From contig NZ_WOWO01000003.1 in the NCBI RefSeq assembly GCF_009831455.1, forward strand, positions 558,001 through 622,000: a stretch of DNA of 64,000 bases, read 5' to 3'. This document shows, one piece after another, positions 34,479 to 42,556 of this stretch. The position numbers and the translations under genes are program-made. The notes beneath the pieces were generated by a model. The model saw only the letters and a program-made list of their open reading frames with translations. It had not been told where the DNA came from and did no database searches. Numbering within the stretch: position 1 is the first letter of the stretch; every line of letters begins with the position of its first letter. The stretch is from Salinirussus salinus (lineage in GTDB: Archaea > Halobacteriota > Halobacteria > Halobacteriales > Haloarculaceae).

Positions 34479-34694
34479 CTACCGGTCGCCGGGCCAGGGG
34501 ACGGCGTCGGACCAGACGACGACTGCGGCGAGCAGGTAGGCCGCGAGGACGAGGTAAACGATGCGGGGCCACTCGGCGAACTCGGGGTAGCCCGCGACGA
34601 CGGCCGCGAGGCCACCCAGGAACGCGAACAGGACCGTGGTGACGAGCTGGCGCCAGAGGTCCGTCCACGGGGGGCTGCGGAGGGCAGTGCTCAT
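34479..34694 (-). CDS. Small two-helix membrane protein, unknown function
   Basis: A 71-residue protein with two hydrophobic helices (about residues 15-36 and 44-61) separated by 'GYPEFAEWPRI'. The N-terminus carries 'WTDLWRQLVTTVLFAF'. I do not recognise a family. It is convergent with the dUTPase-like gene (44 bases apart) and divergent from rps6e. The open frame, the start Met and sensible topology support a real gene, but no promoter was obvious. Confidence 0.68.
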   Translation of the reverse strand: MSTALRSPPWTDLWRQLVTTVLFAFLGGLAAVVAGYPEFAEWPRIVYLVLAAYLLAAVVVWSDAVPWPGDR

Positions 34695-34779
34695 ACGCGC
34701 AGTTCACAGGTGGGCGATAAGTAGCTTGTCGTGGGGCCGGGGAGATCCCCGGGGCGGCTCGCGGCCCCGAAAGGGTGCG

Positions 34780-34788
34780 TTTTTAACG
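34780..34788 (+). promoter_or_regulatory. TATA-like box of rps6e
   Basis: TTTTTAACG ends 22 bases before the ATG at 34811, standard leaderless spacing. Confidence 0.65.
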
Positions 34789-34810
34789 CTCGGTCGGCTT
34801 CTCCGGGGTA

Positions 34811-35194
34811 ATGGCAGAGTTCACCGTCGCCGTCTCGGACCCCGAGGACGGCACGACCTACCAGGTAGACGTCTCCGACCAGGACGCGAACCGCTTCGCC
34901 GGCCGGGAGATCGGCGAGGAGGTCGACGGCAGCGCCGTCGGCCTCGACGGCTACACGCTCGAGGTCACCGGCGGCTCCGACGACGCCGGCCGGCCGATGC
35001 GCGCCGACGTGGCGGGCTCGACGCTGACCGAGCTCCTGCTGGAGGGCGGCACCGGATACAACCCCGACCGCGAGGGCGAGCGCAAGCGCGTGACTGTCCG
35101 CGGCCGCGAGATAAGCGACGCGACCCGTCAGATCAACGCGAAGGTCGTCGCCCGCGGTGACACGCCGGTCGCCGACCTCCTCGAAGAGGAGTGA
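34811..35194 (+). CDS. rps6e: 30S ribosomal protein S6e
   Basis: The 127-residue archaeal S6e, a component of the small ribosomal subunit. The sequence '[18 protein letters not shown]' starts the conserved fold, '[20 protein letters not shown]' is the family core, and '[13 protein letters not shown]' ends it. It is acidic, as in halophiles, and lacks the eukaryotic C-terminal phosphorylation tail. Its stop codon overlaps the GTG of the next gene (GTGA), so the two are co-translated. Confidence 0.96.
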   Translation: MAEFTVAVSDPEDGTTYQVDVSDQDANRFAGREIGEEVDGSAVGLDGYTLEVTGGSDDAGRPMRADVAGSTLTELLLEGGTGYNPDREGERKRVTVRGREISDATRQINAKVVARGDTPVADLLEEE

Positions 35195-35616
35195 CCGAAC
35201 GCGTCCCCTCCGACCACGCCACCGTCGACAGCCACCGCGTCCACTTGGAGACCGTCGGCCGCACCGGCCGTCCCCGGGTCCCGCTTCCCGACGCCCTCGA
35301 CCACGACCCCGAGGAGCTCCTCCGCCTCTCCCTCGAGGGGGACGAGGCCCACGCACAGGTCACCGCGGACCTCCGCGGCGAGCCGGGGGTCGAGGGCGCG
35401 TACCCGGACGCCCAGCTCGCCCGGGCGGGCGAGGGCGAGAACCGTCTCGCCGCGTGGCTCGACCGCCACGGGCTGGGCGAGGGCGACCCGCTCCTGTTCG
35501 ACGTGGTGACCGCCGGCTACCAGTACGGCCTCCGGCGGCCGGGCGAACGGGTCGTCTACGACGCGGTCGAAGCCCCCGACGACGGGCTCGCGGACATCGC
35601 CGAGAAGTTCGGCTGA
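35191..35616 (+). CDS. Conserved haloarchaeal protein translated with S6e, unknown function
   Basis: A 141-residue acidic soluble protein starting with GTG at 35191 inside the rps6e stop. It has a two-part look: an N-terminal beta-rich half with '[20 protein letters not shown]', and a C-terminal half with '[18 protein letters not shown]' then '[15 protein letters not shown]'. I believe it is a DUF family restricted to Halobacteria but cannot fix its number from memory. The tight coupling to a ribosomal protein gene suggests a translation-linked or housekeeping role. Confidence 0.8.
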   Translation: MTERVPSDHATVDSHRVHLETVGRTGRPRVPLPDALDHDPEELLRLSLEGDEAHAQVTADLRGEPGVEGAYPDAQLARAGEGENRLAAWLDRHGLGEGDPLLFDVVTAGYQYGLRRPGERVVYDAVEAPDDGLADIAEKFG

Positions 35617-35713
35617 CCGACCGCGGCAGGCGGGAGACTCCGGCTGTCCCGAACGCACGGGTGCCGCACGTGCGAACACTTTTTAGGACAGCCAGCCGAG
35701 AGCCGGGAAGTAG

Positions 35714-36439
35714 ATGGTGGAACTCACGGAGACCGGTATCGACGGGCTCGACGGGATCCTGGGGGGTGGTATCGTCCGGAACTCGACGACACTCGTCTCC
35801 GGAAACCCGGGTGCCGGCAAGAGCGTCTTCGGGTTGCAGTACGTCTACAACGGCGTCGAGTCCTTCGACCAGGACGGGATCTACCTCTCCTTCGAGGAGA
35901 ACGCCGAGGACCTCAGGGAGGCCGCCGAGTCGATCGGCTTCGAGAACTGGCAGACCCACGTCGACTCGGGCGCGATCCGCGTGTTCGACAAGCGGGAGCT
36001 GCTGCGCGAGAACGACTTCAACTCCTCGCTTGAGGTCATCCTCGACGACGTCCAGGACTCCCGCTACGAGCGGCTGGTGCTCGACTCGCTGACCATGTTC
36101 CAGCTCTTTTTCGAGGACGAGCGCGAGAAGCGGACGTACCTGCTGAAACTCACCGACATCCTCCGGGAGAACGACCTCACCACGGTGATGACCAACGAGC
36201 AGGGGACGGTGTTCCCGGAAACCGACATCGGCCTGGAGAACTTCCTGACCGACGGCAACATCTTCCTGCTGCAGACGCCGACGGAGTCGGGCGTCAACCG
36301 CTACGTCTGGGTCGCGAAGATGCGAAAACAGGACATCGACACCGACATCTTCCCGATGGAGATCACACAGGGCGGAATCCGGGTCCACGAAAACGCCAGC
36401 GCGTTCTCGATGATGGGCGAGGGGGAGTCCCCCCTCTGA
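35714..36439 (+). CDS. KaiC-like RecA-superfamily ATPase (single domain)
   Basis: A 241-residue single KaiC domain. It begins 'ETGIDGLDGILGGGIVRNST' and has Walker A 'SGNPGAGKSVF', paired Glu residues in 'YLSFEENAEDL', and Walker B in 'YERLVLDSLTMF'. A C-terminal 'TQGGIRVHENASAFSMM' matches the family end. Archaeal one-domain KaiC proteins act as ATP-driven signalling platforms and are not clocks. The winged-helix gene 149 bases downstream may be its partner. The start is ATG at 35714. Confidence 0.9.
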   Translation: MVELTETGIDGLDGILGGGIVRNSTTLVSGNPGAGKSVFGLQYVYNGVESFDQDGIYLSFEENAEDLREAAESIGFENWQTHVDSGAIRVFDKRELLRENDFNSSLEVILDDVQDSRYERLVLDSLTMFQLFFEDEREKRTYLLKLTDILRENDLTTVMTNEQGTVFPETDIGLENFLTDGNIFLLQTPTESGVNRYVWVAKMRKQDIDTDIFPMEITQGGIRVHENASAFSMMGEGESPL

Positions 36440-36553
36440 CCCCGCAGTTATCACTGACGAAAACGAACCCGCCGGTCGGCGACACTTTCGCCCGGTTTAG
36501 TAGCCGTCTACCTTCCTCTTTCGGTGTTTTCACGGCGTTTCAATTCCCGATAG

Positions 36554-36560
36554 CTTTAAC
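36554..36560 (+). promoter_or_regulatory. TATA-like box of the 36589 gene
   Basis: CTTTAAC ends 28 bases before the ATG at 36589, so the winged-helix gene probably has its own promoter separate from the KaiC-like gene. Confidence 0.55.
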
Positions 36561-36588
36561 CTTCGTCCGCCACGACCCTGCGTATCAG

Positions 36589-36945
36589 ATGGCGTCAGTA
36601 GACGTACTCCGCACGCTGGGGAACAAATACAGCGCCGAGATACTGGAGGCGACCGGGGAACCCCGTTCCGCGCAGGAACTGAGCGACGAACTCGACATCC
36701 CGATCGCCACCTGCTACCGGCGGATCGACGAGCTGACCGAACACGGGTTGCTCGAGTTGCACGACAACGTCCTCTCGGAGGACCGGCGGCGGATCAAGGT
36801 CTACCGGCGGAACGTCGAGGGGGTCCGGGTGGCCTTCGGCGACGAACTCGCCATCGACGTCGAGGAGCGCTCGACGGTCACGAACAAGCTCGACGAGGCC
36901 TGGCGCAGCCTCTCGGAGAAACCCGCCTGTACCTCCTCGTCCTGA
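36589..36945 (+). CDS. Winged helix-turn-helix (ArsR-like) transcriptional regulator
   Basis: A 118-residue DNA-binding protein. Residues 5-70 form the winged helix: 'NKYSAEILEATGEPRSAQEL' is helices 1-2, 'LDIPIATCYRRIDELTEHGL' is the recognition helix region, and the wing follows with 'DRRRIKVYRRNVEGVRV'. The C-terminal half has a short dimerisation helix, ending 'SLSEKPACTSSS'. It lies downstream of a KaiC-like ATPase, a pairing that recurs in haloarchaea. Target genes are unknown. Confidence 0.85.
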   Translation: MASVDVLRTLGNKYSAEILEATGEPRSAQELSDELDIPIATCYRRIDELTEHGLLELHDNVLSEDRRRIKVYRRNVEGVRVAFGDELAIDVEERSTVTNKLDEAWRSLSEKPACTSSS

Positions 36946-37026
36946 CGCCGCCGGCGCCGACGCTGTTCGGACCGCCGGCCGGCCCCGACCGCACCCCTTT
37001 TGACCGCCGCCCCACTCCCGCCAGCA

Positions 37027-37464
37027 ATGACCGACCGCGAGCAGTTCCTCGCCGGCGAGCGCCCCGACGACGTCGCCTTCTTCCTCCACGAGGCCGCCGT
37101 CTCCGGGATCGACGCACTCGCCGAGCGGGGCGAGCGCACCGCCGAGGGCGTCGTGCTGGTCGTCGACGGCGAGGCCGGCCGGCAGGCCTTCCAGTCCGCG
37201 ACGGGCATCGACCCGATGGCCTTCGCCCGGGAGGCGATGGGCACCGAGGGTCGGGTCGATCGGGACCTCACCGGGGGGACCTGCCCGGACAGCGAGGGCG
37301 ACGGCGGGGACCGCGAGGGCCACGAGGCCCGCCTGATTTTCGCCTTCGCCGAAGCACAGAACGAGGACGTCGAGGGGCTGTACGCCGAGGGCGACGTGGT
37401 CCACGCCTACGTCGCCTGCGAGTGCGGCCAGCGCTACTCCGAGAAGTGGCTGACAGGGGAGTGA
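37027..37464 (+). CDS. Conserved haloarchaeal protein (DUF5807-like)
   Basis: A 145-residue acidic protein beginning MTDREQFLAGERPDDVAFFL. The core 'EGVVLVVDGEAGRQAFQSAT' looks like an alpha/beta unit. The C-terminus has Cys residues in 'VACECGQRYSEKWLTGE' that, with the Cys in 'GGTCPDSEG', could hold a metal or disulfide. I recall this as DUF5807, but the number is from memory. Function is unknown. ATG at 37027 gives the compact form; an in-frame extension to 37000 lacks support. Confidence 0.78.
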   Translation: MTDREQFLAGERPDDVAFFLHEAAVSGIDALAERGERTAEGVVLVVDGEAGRQAFQSATGIDPMAFAREAMGTEGRVDRDLTGGTCPDSEGDGGDREGHEARLIFAFAEAQNEDVEGLYAEGDVVHAYVACECGQRYSEKWLTGE

Positions 37465-37534
37465 CCGGCCCGTCCACGAGTGCCCCGACCGTCCACGGCC
37501 AGGTATATCGGGCGCGGGAGCGAACTGTCGGAGG

Positions 37535-38371
37535 ATGACCGGACCGTCGACCGACGAACTGCCGGCGGAGACGCGGGTCGGGCGGAGCGCGCTCCGGGTC
37601 GCGGACCTCGAGGAGATGACGGCCTTCTACCGCGATGTCGTCGGCCTCCAGGTACTCGACCGCGCCACGGAGACGGCGACGCTGGGCGCCGGCGGGACGG
37701 CGCTGCTCGTCCTGGAGGCCGACGCAGAGGCCGGCACCCGGGCGGGACCGGGGCTCTACCACAACGCTTTCCGGGTTCCTTCGCGGGCGGCTCTGGGCGA
37801 CGCGCTGGAGCGGGTCCGGGACCGCTGGGAACTGGACGGCGCCTCCGACCACCGCGTGAGCGAGGCGCTGTATCTCACCGACCCCGAGGGCAACGGCGTC
37901 GAGGTCTACCGGGACTTCCCGCGGGAATCGTGGCCGGAGACCGACGACGGCCGGGCCGGCATGGCGACCGACCCGCTCGACCTCCCGGCGCTCGAAACCG
38001 CCGCCGCGGGCGAGGACGGGGTCCCCGACGACACCGACCTCGGCCACGTCCACCTGGAGGTGTCCTCGCTCGACGCCGTCCAGGAGTTCTACGTCGACGC
38101 CCTCGGATTTGCGGTCCGGGACTCCTACCCCGGCGCGCTGTTCGTCGCCGCGGGCGGCTACCACCACCACGTCGGCGCCAACGTCTGGAACGAACGGACC
38201 GGCCCCGCCGACGGTCGGGGTCTGTCGTGGGTCGAAGTCGTCGTCCCCACGGCGGGGTTCGACGCCGTCCACGAGCGCCTGGTAGAGAAGGGATACTCGC
38301 CCACCGAAACGGACGGCGGTATCGCCGTCGCCGACCCGGACGGTATCGAGGTCCGGCTGCGGGCCGAGTAG
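37535..38371 (+). CDS. VOC-family extradiol dioxygenase-like protein (CatE-like)
   Basis: A 278-residue protein of two glyoxalase/VOC halves, similar to catechol-2,3-dioxygenase CatE of bacilli. The first half has 'LRVADLEEMTAFYRDVVGLQ' and 'YLTDPEGNGVEVYRD'. The second carries the expected metal ligands: His in 'LGHVHLEVSSL', His in 'GGYHHHVGANVW', and Glu in 'VADPDGIEVRL'. The reaction is probably extradiol cleavage or thiol-compound detoxification. It stands alone with no aromatic-acid genes adjacent, and it converges with the DHH gene. Confidence 0.87.
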   Translation: MTGPSTDELPAETRVGRSALRVADLEEMTAFYRDVVGLQVLDRATETATLGAGGTALLVLEADAEAGTRAGPGLYHNAFRVPSRAALGDALERVRDRWELDGASDHRVSEALYLTDPEGNGVEVYRDFPRESWPETDDGRAGMATDPLDLPALETAAAGEDGVPDDTDLGHVHLEVSSLDAVQEFYVDALGFAVRDSYPGALFVAAGGYHHHVGANVWNERTGPADGRGLSWVEVVVPTAGFDAVHERLVEKGYSPTETDGGIAVADPDGIEVRLRAE

Positions 38372-38384
38372 CGCAGTCGCCGGG

Positions 38385-39473
38385 TTACTCGCCGGCCTCC
38401 GCCCCGGCGTCGCCCTCCACGTCGAGCCGGCGGAAGGCATCCACGATGGCCTGCTTGGCGACCGCGCCCTCCGTCGTCCAGTGGTGGGCGTAGTCGAGCA
38501 TGTCGTCGTAGATGTCGGGCTTGCAGCCCGCGGCCCGGGGGTGGCCGCCGCCGTTGACCTGTGCGGCGACCTCGTGGCACCGCTCGAAGCTCTCGGTTCC
38601 GCGGATCGACGCCGAGCCGGCGGGCTTGACGATGACGGCGGCGTCGGCGCCCTGCTCGCGGAGGTTTTCGGCGACCTCGTTTTGCGAGCAGCGGCCGTAG
38701 GTCACGCCCACGGTCCAGGGGCCGACCTCCCGGAGGGTGGCGCGCTCGGTCGCCTTCTCGATCAGCGCGTCCTTCTCGACGCGCTGCTCGGCAAGGAAGT
38801 CCTCGACCTCGGCGGGCAGGTCCGCGCCGTGTTCGACGACCGTGTCGATGTACTCCTCGGGCTCGGCCCAGTAGGCGTAGTCCGCCAGGTCGTCCGAGCG
38901 GGGGTCCTCGCGGACCCAGAGGTCGTGGTCGCGGGTGGCGGCCGCCAGGTCGCGGTATCGCTCCGGGAAATCGTAGTCGAGTTCCTCGAGGGTCACGTCC
39001 GCGGTGCAGACCTCGCCGGACTCGCCGACGACGAGGTCGACGCCGGCCTCCCGGACCGTCGCCGCGAGGCTCTCGTCCCACTGGTGGTGGTCGTACCACG
39101 CCACCGACGCGACCCGGTCGGCGACGGCGTCGACGGACTCGATGTCCTCGGGGCTGTCCGGACAGAGGTCACAGACGAAGAGGTGGGTCTCGGGGGTGGC
39201 GTACTCGGCGGCCCACGCCAGCGCGTCGTCGAGGTCGTGGGGGCCCGCGGGGACGAGTTCGCCGGCACCGCGGGCGACCCGGACGAGCGCGGTGCAGGCC
39301 AGCCCGTCGGCGTCGGGGTCGGCGATGACCGCCACGTCGCTGTCGAGTCGCTCGGCGGCCTCGCGTTCGGCCTGCTCGGCCTCGAACGAGTCGGGGCTGA
39401 AAAACCCCGCGCCGGGGAGGACGGACTTGCGCCCGATGGGGAGTCGGTCGTCGTCGATGAGCCAGTCGTCCAT
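38385..39473 (-). CDS. DHH/DHHA1 family phosphoesterase
   Basis: A 362-residue metal-dependent phosphoesterase with RecJ/GAN-like motifs. Motif I is 'ADPDADGLACTALV', motif II is near 'LFVCDLCPDSPED', motif III is 'YDHHQWDES' and motif IV is 'ATRDHDLW'. The C-terminal DHHA1 domain has 'RCSQNEVAENLREQGADAAV' and 'QVNGGGHPRAAGC'. Likely substrates are single-stranded nucleic acid ends or short oligonucleotides/cyclic dinucleotides. The N-terminal 25 residues ('DDRLPIGRKSVLPGAGFFSP') precede the fold. ATG at 39473. Confidence 0.9.
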   Translation of the reverse strand: MDDWLIDDDRLPIGRKSVLPGAGFFSPDSFEAEQAEREAAERLDSDVAVIADPDADGLACTALVRVARGAGELVPAGPHDLDDALAWAAEYATPETHLFVCDLCPDSPEDIESVDAVADRVASVAWYDHHQWDESLAATVREAGVDLVVGESGEVCTADVTLEELDYDFPERYRDLAAATRDHDLWVREDPRSDDLADYAYWAEPEEYIDTVVEHGADLPAEVEDFLAEQRVEKDALIEKATERATLREVGPWTVGVTYGRCSQNEVAENLREQGADAAVIVKPAGSASIRGTESFERCHEVAAQVNGGGHPRAAGCKPDIYDDMLDYAHHWTTEGAVAKQAIVDAFRRLDVEGDAGAEAGE

Positions 39474-39546
39474 GCACGCGAAAGCGGGGCAGGCGGCAAA
39501 AGCGGCGCGGTCGGCGCGAGCGGCCGGGGTCGCGCCGGCTTTTCCC

Positions 39547-39975
39547 TCACTCCTCGTCGGCGAGCTGACGGACCGTCAGGACGGGCATCGGGGCCCGGCG
39601 GACGACCGCCTCGGCGACGCTGCCGAGCAGGAAGGCGTGCTCGCCGTGGCGCCCGCGGGTACCGGTGGCGACGAGGTCGGCGTCGACCGACTCGGCGTAG
39701 TCGATGACCTCGGTTGCGGGGTCGCCCTCCCGGACGACCGTCGTGACCGCGTCGGCGTGGTCGTCGACGAAGGACAGCGCCTCCTCGCCGGCGGCCCGGA
39801 GCGCGTCCCCCAGCTCCTCGCGGATGTCGGGCGGTGACTCCGCGACCTCGCCGGCGTCGACGACGTACAGCGCGTGGACCGCCGCGTCGAAGCGGGCCGC
39901 GAGGTCGAGCGCGACGGTGACGGCCCGCTCGGCGCTCTCGGAGCCGTCGGTCGCGACCACGACGGTGTCGAACAT
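39547..39975 (-). CDS. Universal stress protein (UspA family)
   Basis: A 142-residue UspA-fold protein. It starts 'MFDTVVVATDGSESAERA' and contains the ATP-binding signature 'VATGTRGRHGEHAFLLGS' followed by 'VAEAVVRRAPMPVLTV'. That Gly-x2-Gly-x9-Gly-Ser pattern is intact, so it should bind ATP. It is divergent from another Usp gene, with 111 bases between them. Confidence 0.93.
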   Translation of the reverse strand: MFDTVVVATDGSESAERAVTVALDLAARFDAAVHALYVVDAGEVAESPPDIREELGDALRAAGEEALSFVDDHADAVTTVVREGDPATEVIDYAESVDADLVATGTRGRHGEHAFLLGSVAEAVVRRAPMPVLTVRQLADEE

Positions 39976-40086
39976 ACCCGGTACAGCGAGCGGGCGGGTC
40001 AAAAGTGGTTCGGGCCCGCACCGAGGTGTGGGCGGTCGGGTGTCCCGACCGGGGACTTTTTGCCCCGGCTCCGCGCACACCCCCGT

Positions 40087-40527
40087 GTGGACACCGAGCT
40101 CGTACTCACGCCGGTCGACGGGAGCGAGGACGCCCGCCGGGCGGCCGACTACGCGGTCGCGGTCGCCAGCCGGTACGGGGCGGACCTGCACCTGCTCTTC
40201 GTGCTCGACCAGCGGGTCGCCCAGGGGATCCAGACCGGCGACATCGAGGCCGGGGCGGTCGCCGAGACCCACCGGGAGTTCCTGTCGGAGGTACACGACC
40301 GGGCCGGCGACCACGACGTCGACATCACCACCTCCTCGGCGGCTGGCTTCTCGACGAGTAGTCTGAGCCGGACGCCCGGCAGCGTGGTGCTCGACGCCGC
40401 GGAGGAGCTGGATGCGGACTTTCTGGTCGTCCCGCGGGAGACGCCCGCAGACGACGTCGACGTGACCATTGGCAAGGCGGCGCTGTACGTGCTCCAGTAC
40501 GCCGACCAGCCGGTACTCTCCGTGTAA
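40087..40527 (+). CDS. Universal stress protein (UspA family, degenerate nucleotide motif)
   Basis: A 146-residue UspA-like protein beginning with GTG at 40087 (MDTELVLTPVDGSEDARRAA). A TATA-like run of T residues lies about 28 bases upstream. Unlike the divergent paralog, it has no Gly-x2-Gly-x9-Gly-Ser motif; the equivalent stretch reads 'FLVVPRETPADDVDVTIGKA'. It therefore probably does not bind ATP in the usual way. Its stop codon is immediately followed by the end of the TnpB element. Confidence 0.87.
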   Translation: MDTELVLTPVDGSEDARRAADYAVAVASRYGADLHLLFVLDQRVAQGIQTGDIEAGAVAETHREFLSEVHDRAGDHDVDITTSSAAGFSTSSLSRTPGSVVLDAAEELDADFLVVPRETPADDVDVTIGKAALYVLQYADQPVLSV

Positions 40528-40590
40528 ACTACCCCACCCTACTCCCTCGGTGCTCCGCGCCTCGGTCCTTGAGGGTGAGGCTTTGATGTG
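40528..40590 (-). ncRNA. Probable TnpB right end / omegaRNA 3' hairpin
   Basis: Read on the minus strand, directly after tnpB. A hairpin is formed by 40572-40580 (CCTCACCCT) pairing with 40532-40540 (AGGGTGGGG, one G-T pair). The 31-base loop starts CAAGGA and ends GGGAGT. IS605-type elements end in such a structure, and TnpB uses the RNA covering it as guide scaffold. The guide would then be read into the 3' end of the stress protein gene. The exact boundary is uncertain. Confidence 0.55.
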
Positions 40591-40602
40591 GACTCCCGGA
40601 GA

Positions 40603-41850
40603 TTAGTCGCCAGCAATAGGCTGGTGGCTCTCGCCGTTCAACGTCCCACCATTCACACGCAGGTTTACTTCTGCGTCTCCGCTCCCCGACTTGGGCGAGG
40701 AGCGGAGTCTGTGTGTCCGCTTCCGGGCGTACCGTAGGCCGATGTTCTTCGCGCCGTTGTAATCCGCGTTCACCTCGTACCCGCACTTCTGGCACTTGAA
40801 GTGTTCACCGTGACGGTTATCCTCGTGTGTGAACCCACAGTCCGTCCGAGAACAGCGTTGGGACGTGTGGTTCGGTTCGACTTGCTCCACGGAGACGCCC
40901 CGCTCGGGCGCTTTGTAGGAGACGTACTCGAACAACCTACGGAACGCCCATACGTGATGCCACTTCGCGTGCGAAAGCCGCTCACGAATGTCGGTTAACT
41001 CCTCGAACGCGATAACGTCACAGTCGTGCTCGACGGCTTCCGTGACGAGTTCGTTAGCGACGGTGTGGATGTACTGTTTCCGCCACGCTTCTTCTCGCTT
41101 GCCGAGTCGAAGCAGGGCGTTGTGTGCGGCTTGCGTGCCGCGCTGTTGCATCTCACCGCGCCGCTTCTCGAACTCGCGGCACCAGTGGTCGTAGTCGTCT
41201 CCCTGCCAGAACGTGCCGGTTGAAGAGACGGCGAGACTGTTGACGCCGAGGTCGATACCGAGGACTGTTTGGTCGGGGTGCCCGGTATCTGCCGAAACCT
41301 CTTTGTCGCCGTCTATCCGCCGAGTCGAAATGTTGAGGTAGAACTCGCCGTCCACCGCGTCGTACCGTAGTGTACTCTCGCGGAACTCGTAGTTCTCGGA
41401 GAGTACGTATCGCTCGTAGGGCGTCGGGCTGTCTGCCGGGAGAACGAACGAGGGTTCGACCCGACCCTCGACAGTTGCCAGCGACACCGTATTTCGGTAG
41501 AATGTCGCGCTTCGCGTGTCGTAGTCCATCGTCTCGGCGGTGAACGTGGGGCAAGAGACACGCTGTCCCTTCTTCCACCGTTCGATAACGCCTTTGACGG
41601 CCTCGACGGCGCGGCGAATCGCGGCTTGGACGAGTTGTGCCTGTAACTCTGTCTCCTCTCGGAGTTCGGAGTAGAGCGCGTCACGAATCTTCCGCTTGTT
41701 GGTCTTGCACTCGGTGTAGGAGGTGTCGGACCAACAGTAGTCGGCGGTTCGGTTCGCGCAGTACAGGTATTGGTCGGCGGTTCGGTGGAGTGCGTCGCGT
41801 TGCTCGTCGGAAACGGCGAGTTTCACGACGGCGGTTCGACGCACGCCCAT
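40603..41850 (-). CDS. tnpB: RNA-guided endonuclease TnpB
   Basis: A 415-residue TnpB, the RNA-guided DNA nuclease of IS605-type transposons and ancestor of Cas12. The RuvC residues are all visible: Asp200 in 'GIDLGVNSLAV', Glu283 in 'VIAFEELTDIRERL' and Asp363 in 'VNADYNGAKNIG'. The zinc finger uses Cys333, Cys338, Cys353 and Cys356. The N-terminal 'LHRTADQYLYCANRTADYCW' is typical of haloarchaeal members. Length and motifs suggest an active protein. Base composition is clearly lower in GC than in neighbouring genes, which fits a mobile origin. Start ATG at 41850. Confidence 0.95.
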   Translation of the reverse strand: MGVRRTAVVKLAVSDEQRDALHRTADQYLYCANRTADYCWSDTSYTECKTNKRKIRDALYSELREETELQAQLVQAAIRRAVEAVKGVIERWKKGQRVSCPTFTAETMDYDTRSATFYRNTVSLATVEGRVEPSFVLPADSPTPYERYVLSENYEFRESTLRYDAVDGEFYLNISTRRIDGDKEVSADTGHPDQTVLGIDLGVNSLAVSSTGTFWQGDDYDHWCREFEKRRGEMQQRGTQAAHNALLRLGKREEAWRKQYIHTVANELVTEAVEHDCDVIAFEELTDIRERLSHAKWHHVWAFRRLFEYVSYKAPERGVSVEQVEPNHTSQRCSRTDCGFTHEDNRHGEHFKCQKCGYEVNADYNGAKNIGLRYARKRTHRLRSSPKSGSGDAEVNLRVNGGTLNGESHQPIAGD

Positions 41851-41870
41851 ACTTCAGAGAAGACCCAACG

Positions 41871-41882
41871 GTACTTATATGT
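41871..41882 (-). promoter_or_regulatory. TATA box of tnpB
   Basis: On the minus strand ACATATAAGTAC ends about 20 bases before the tnpB ATG at 41850. Confidence 0.65.
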
Positions 41883-41936
41883 CCGGGAGTCAGCCCGGCG
41901 GAGTACGTCGGTTGTGTTCCACCATGTCGGTTTCCT

Positions 41937-41979
41937 CTCCGGCCTACTCGCTCCCTCCGGTCGCTCCTTGAGGCCGGAG
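41937..41979 (-). ncRNA. Second omegaRNA-like hairpin upstream of tnpB
   Basis: On the minus strand CTCCGGCCT (41971-41979) pairs perfectly with AGGCCGGAG (41937-41945). The 25-base loop starts CAAGGA and ends GAGT, like the hairpin after tnpB. The stem sequence differs between the two but the loop ends are kept. It could be a solo right end left by a lost element, or an orphan guide RNA. Confidence 0.45.
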
Positions 41980-42031
41980 GCTCCATCTTGAATTACGCTG
42001 ACCGGTCGGTCAGCGGCCCGTGCGGGCTGCC

Positions 42032-42556
42032 CTACGCTGCCAGCCGGATCCCCATCTCCAGTTCGAGCCCGCTCTCCTCGGTCGTCTCGAAGCCCACGGA
42101 GTGGTACAGCCGGACGGCGGGGTCGTTCCACCGCTCGACGGTCAGCCAGACCCGGTCGATTCCCTCCTCCTGTGCCAGCCCCAGGAGCGTCTGGAGGAGT
42201 TCGGTCCCGATGCCCGCGGACTGGTAGGGCTGGAGGACGAAGATCGCCAGCTCGTAGGCCCCGTTGCCGTCCGGGACGAGCATCGCGTGACCGACGACGT
42301 CGCCGTCGGCGACCGCGACGACGGTCGGACAGTCCGGGCCGGTGACGGCGTCGAGCCACTCGCGGATGGCGTCCTCGCGGCTCGGCGGGATCCCCTGGGC
42401 GCGGTCCTCGGGGTCGAACTCCACGTACATCCCGACCAGCGCCTCGTAGTCGTCCTCGTCGGCCGTGCGGATGGTGACCGGCCGGTCCTCCCGGTCGGTG
42501 AACTCCCGGGGCGGGGGCGGGAACTCGCCGGCCGGTTCGTCGGGGAACTGCGTCAT
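42032..42556 (-). CDS. GNAT-family N-acetyltransferase
   Basis: A 174-residue acetyltransferase. A Pro-rich N-terminal stretch ('PAGEFPPPPREFTDRED') precedes the GNAT core beginning 'VTIRTADEDDYEALVGMYVE'. The acetyl-CoA pyrophosphate-binding motif Q/R-x-x-G-x-G/A is in 'LQPYQSAGIGTELLQTLL', and 'NDPAVRLYHSVGFETTEESG' is the C-terminal motif. The acceptor substrate is unknown. Its ATG overlaps the stop of the upstream Usp gene (ATGA), so the two are translationally coupled. Confidence 0.9.
   Translation of the reverse strand: MTQFPDEPAGEFPPPPREFTDREDRPVTIRTADEDDYEALVGMYVEFDPEDRAQGIPPSREDAIREWLDAVTGPDCPTVVAVADGDVVGHAMLVPDGNGAYELAIFVLQPYQSAGIGTELLQTLLGLAQEEGIDRVWLTVERWNDPAVRLYHSVGFETTEESGLELEMGIRLAA

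Larger units (their letters stand above)
40528..41990 (-). mobile_element. IS200/IS605-family solo tnpB element (no tnpA)
   Basis: A tnpB gene with hairpins on both sides, inserted directly after a stress-protein stop codon. There is no TnpA transposase in the window, so it would depend on a TnpA elsewhere or be immobile. The left limit is uncertain. The second hairpin at 41937-41979 may belong to this element or be the remnant of an earlier one. Confidence 0.65.

Noticed and set aside
36440-36588. A tRNA or small RNA gene in the AT-richer gap before the winged-helix gene
   Set aside because: No cloverleaf, T-loop sequence or stable hairpin could be traced; the AT-rich patch is explained by a promoter.
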